DNA from: Asaia bogorensis
GTDB lineage: Bacteria > Pseudomonadota > Alphaproteobacteria > Acetobacterales > Acetobacteraceae
Length of the DNA stretch: 6,202 bases
Assembly (NCBI GenBank): GCA_945873675.1
Contig: CAMCEP010000173.1
Location: 1 to 6,202, forward strand
Reading direction: 5' to 3'
Shown: in pieces, positions 6,163 to 6,202 of the stretch
Layout: every line of letters begins with the position of its first letter
Position numbering within the stretch: the first letter of the stretch is position 1
The notes under the pieces: generated by a model
Told to the model about the DNA's origin: nothing
The model's input: the letters and a program-made list of their open reading frames with translations, nothing else
Database searches by the model: none
Made by a program: the position numbers and the translations under genes

Positions 6163-6202
6163 TGACTTGCAGAGTAAGGTGGCTTGGCAGGCTCGGCTTG
6201 GT
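6162..6202 (+). CDS. Possible start of a YraN-like gene (partial, runs off the window)
   Basis: An ATG at 6162 shares one base with the rsmI stop codon (TAATG). It opens a frame to the window edge, starting MTCRVRWLGRLGL. In alphaproteobacteria rsmI is commonly followed directly by yraN, a small restriction-nuclease-fold protein of the UPF0102 family, and a basic N-terminus would fit. Only 13 codons are visible and no good ribosome binding site precedes the ATG. A GTG at 6179, in another frame (MAWQARLG), is an equal rival. The assignment rests on context, not on a recognisable motif. Confidence 0.3.
   Translation, partial: MTCRVRWLGRLGL

Noticed and set aside
1..6202. Mobile elements, CRISPR arrays, tRNA or rRNA genes, prophage or defence genes
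   Set aside because: I found no transposase, integrase, spaced repeat array, RNA gene or defence-domain signature on either strand. Codon use and gene density look uniform.

Overview
The window is GC-rich, gene-dense bacterial chromosome. It holds five complete or nearly complete protein genes and two partial ones at the edges. Gene content and synteny point to an alphaproteobacterium, probably Rhodospirillales/Acetobacteraceae-like. The clues are an LpoA-like lipoprotein diverging from rsmI, an orphan TctC/Bug-type binding protein with a twin-arginine-like leader, and a KpsS-type capsule enzyme. This placement is inference; no rRNA or other phylogenetic marker is present.

Layout, left to right. 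The 3' end of a short-chain dehydrogenase/reductase gene lies on + (1-387). It converges on, and overlaps by 47 bp, a KpsS-like capsular polysaccharide gene on - (341-1645). Upstream of kpsS on the same strand are a TctC-family periplasmic binding protein (1679-2635), a PhoR-like membrane histidine kinase (2736-4103) and an LpoA-like penicillin-binding-protein-activator lipoprotein (4130-5281). On the + strand, rsmI (16S rRNA 2'-O-methyltransferase, 5251-6162) diverges from the lipoprotein. A possible yraN-like gene starts at the rsmI stop codon and runs off the window.

The four minus-strand genes are closely spaced: 26 bp between lipoprotein and kinase, 100 bp between kinase and tctC, 33 bp between tctC and kpsS. 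They could form one envelope-related transcription unit or two. The proposed lipoprotein, kinase, binding protein and KpsS all act at the envelope: peptidoglycan synthase activation, sensing, periplasmic ligand binding, and the Kdo primer of capsule export. Their functional linkage is inferred from position only.

I see no mobile element, CRISPR array, tRNA, rRNA or phage gene, and no gene-free stretch longer than about 100 bp. Nothing looks like a new multi-gene system. The points most worth a second look are the overlapping divergent starts of the lipoprotein and rsmI, the hairpin over the kpsS start, the orphan kinase, and the binding protein placed directly before kpsS.
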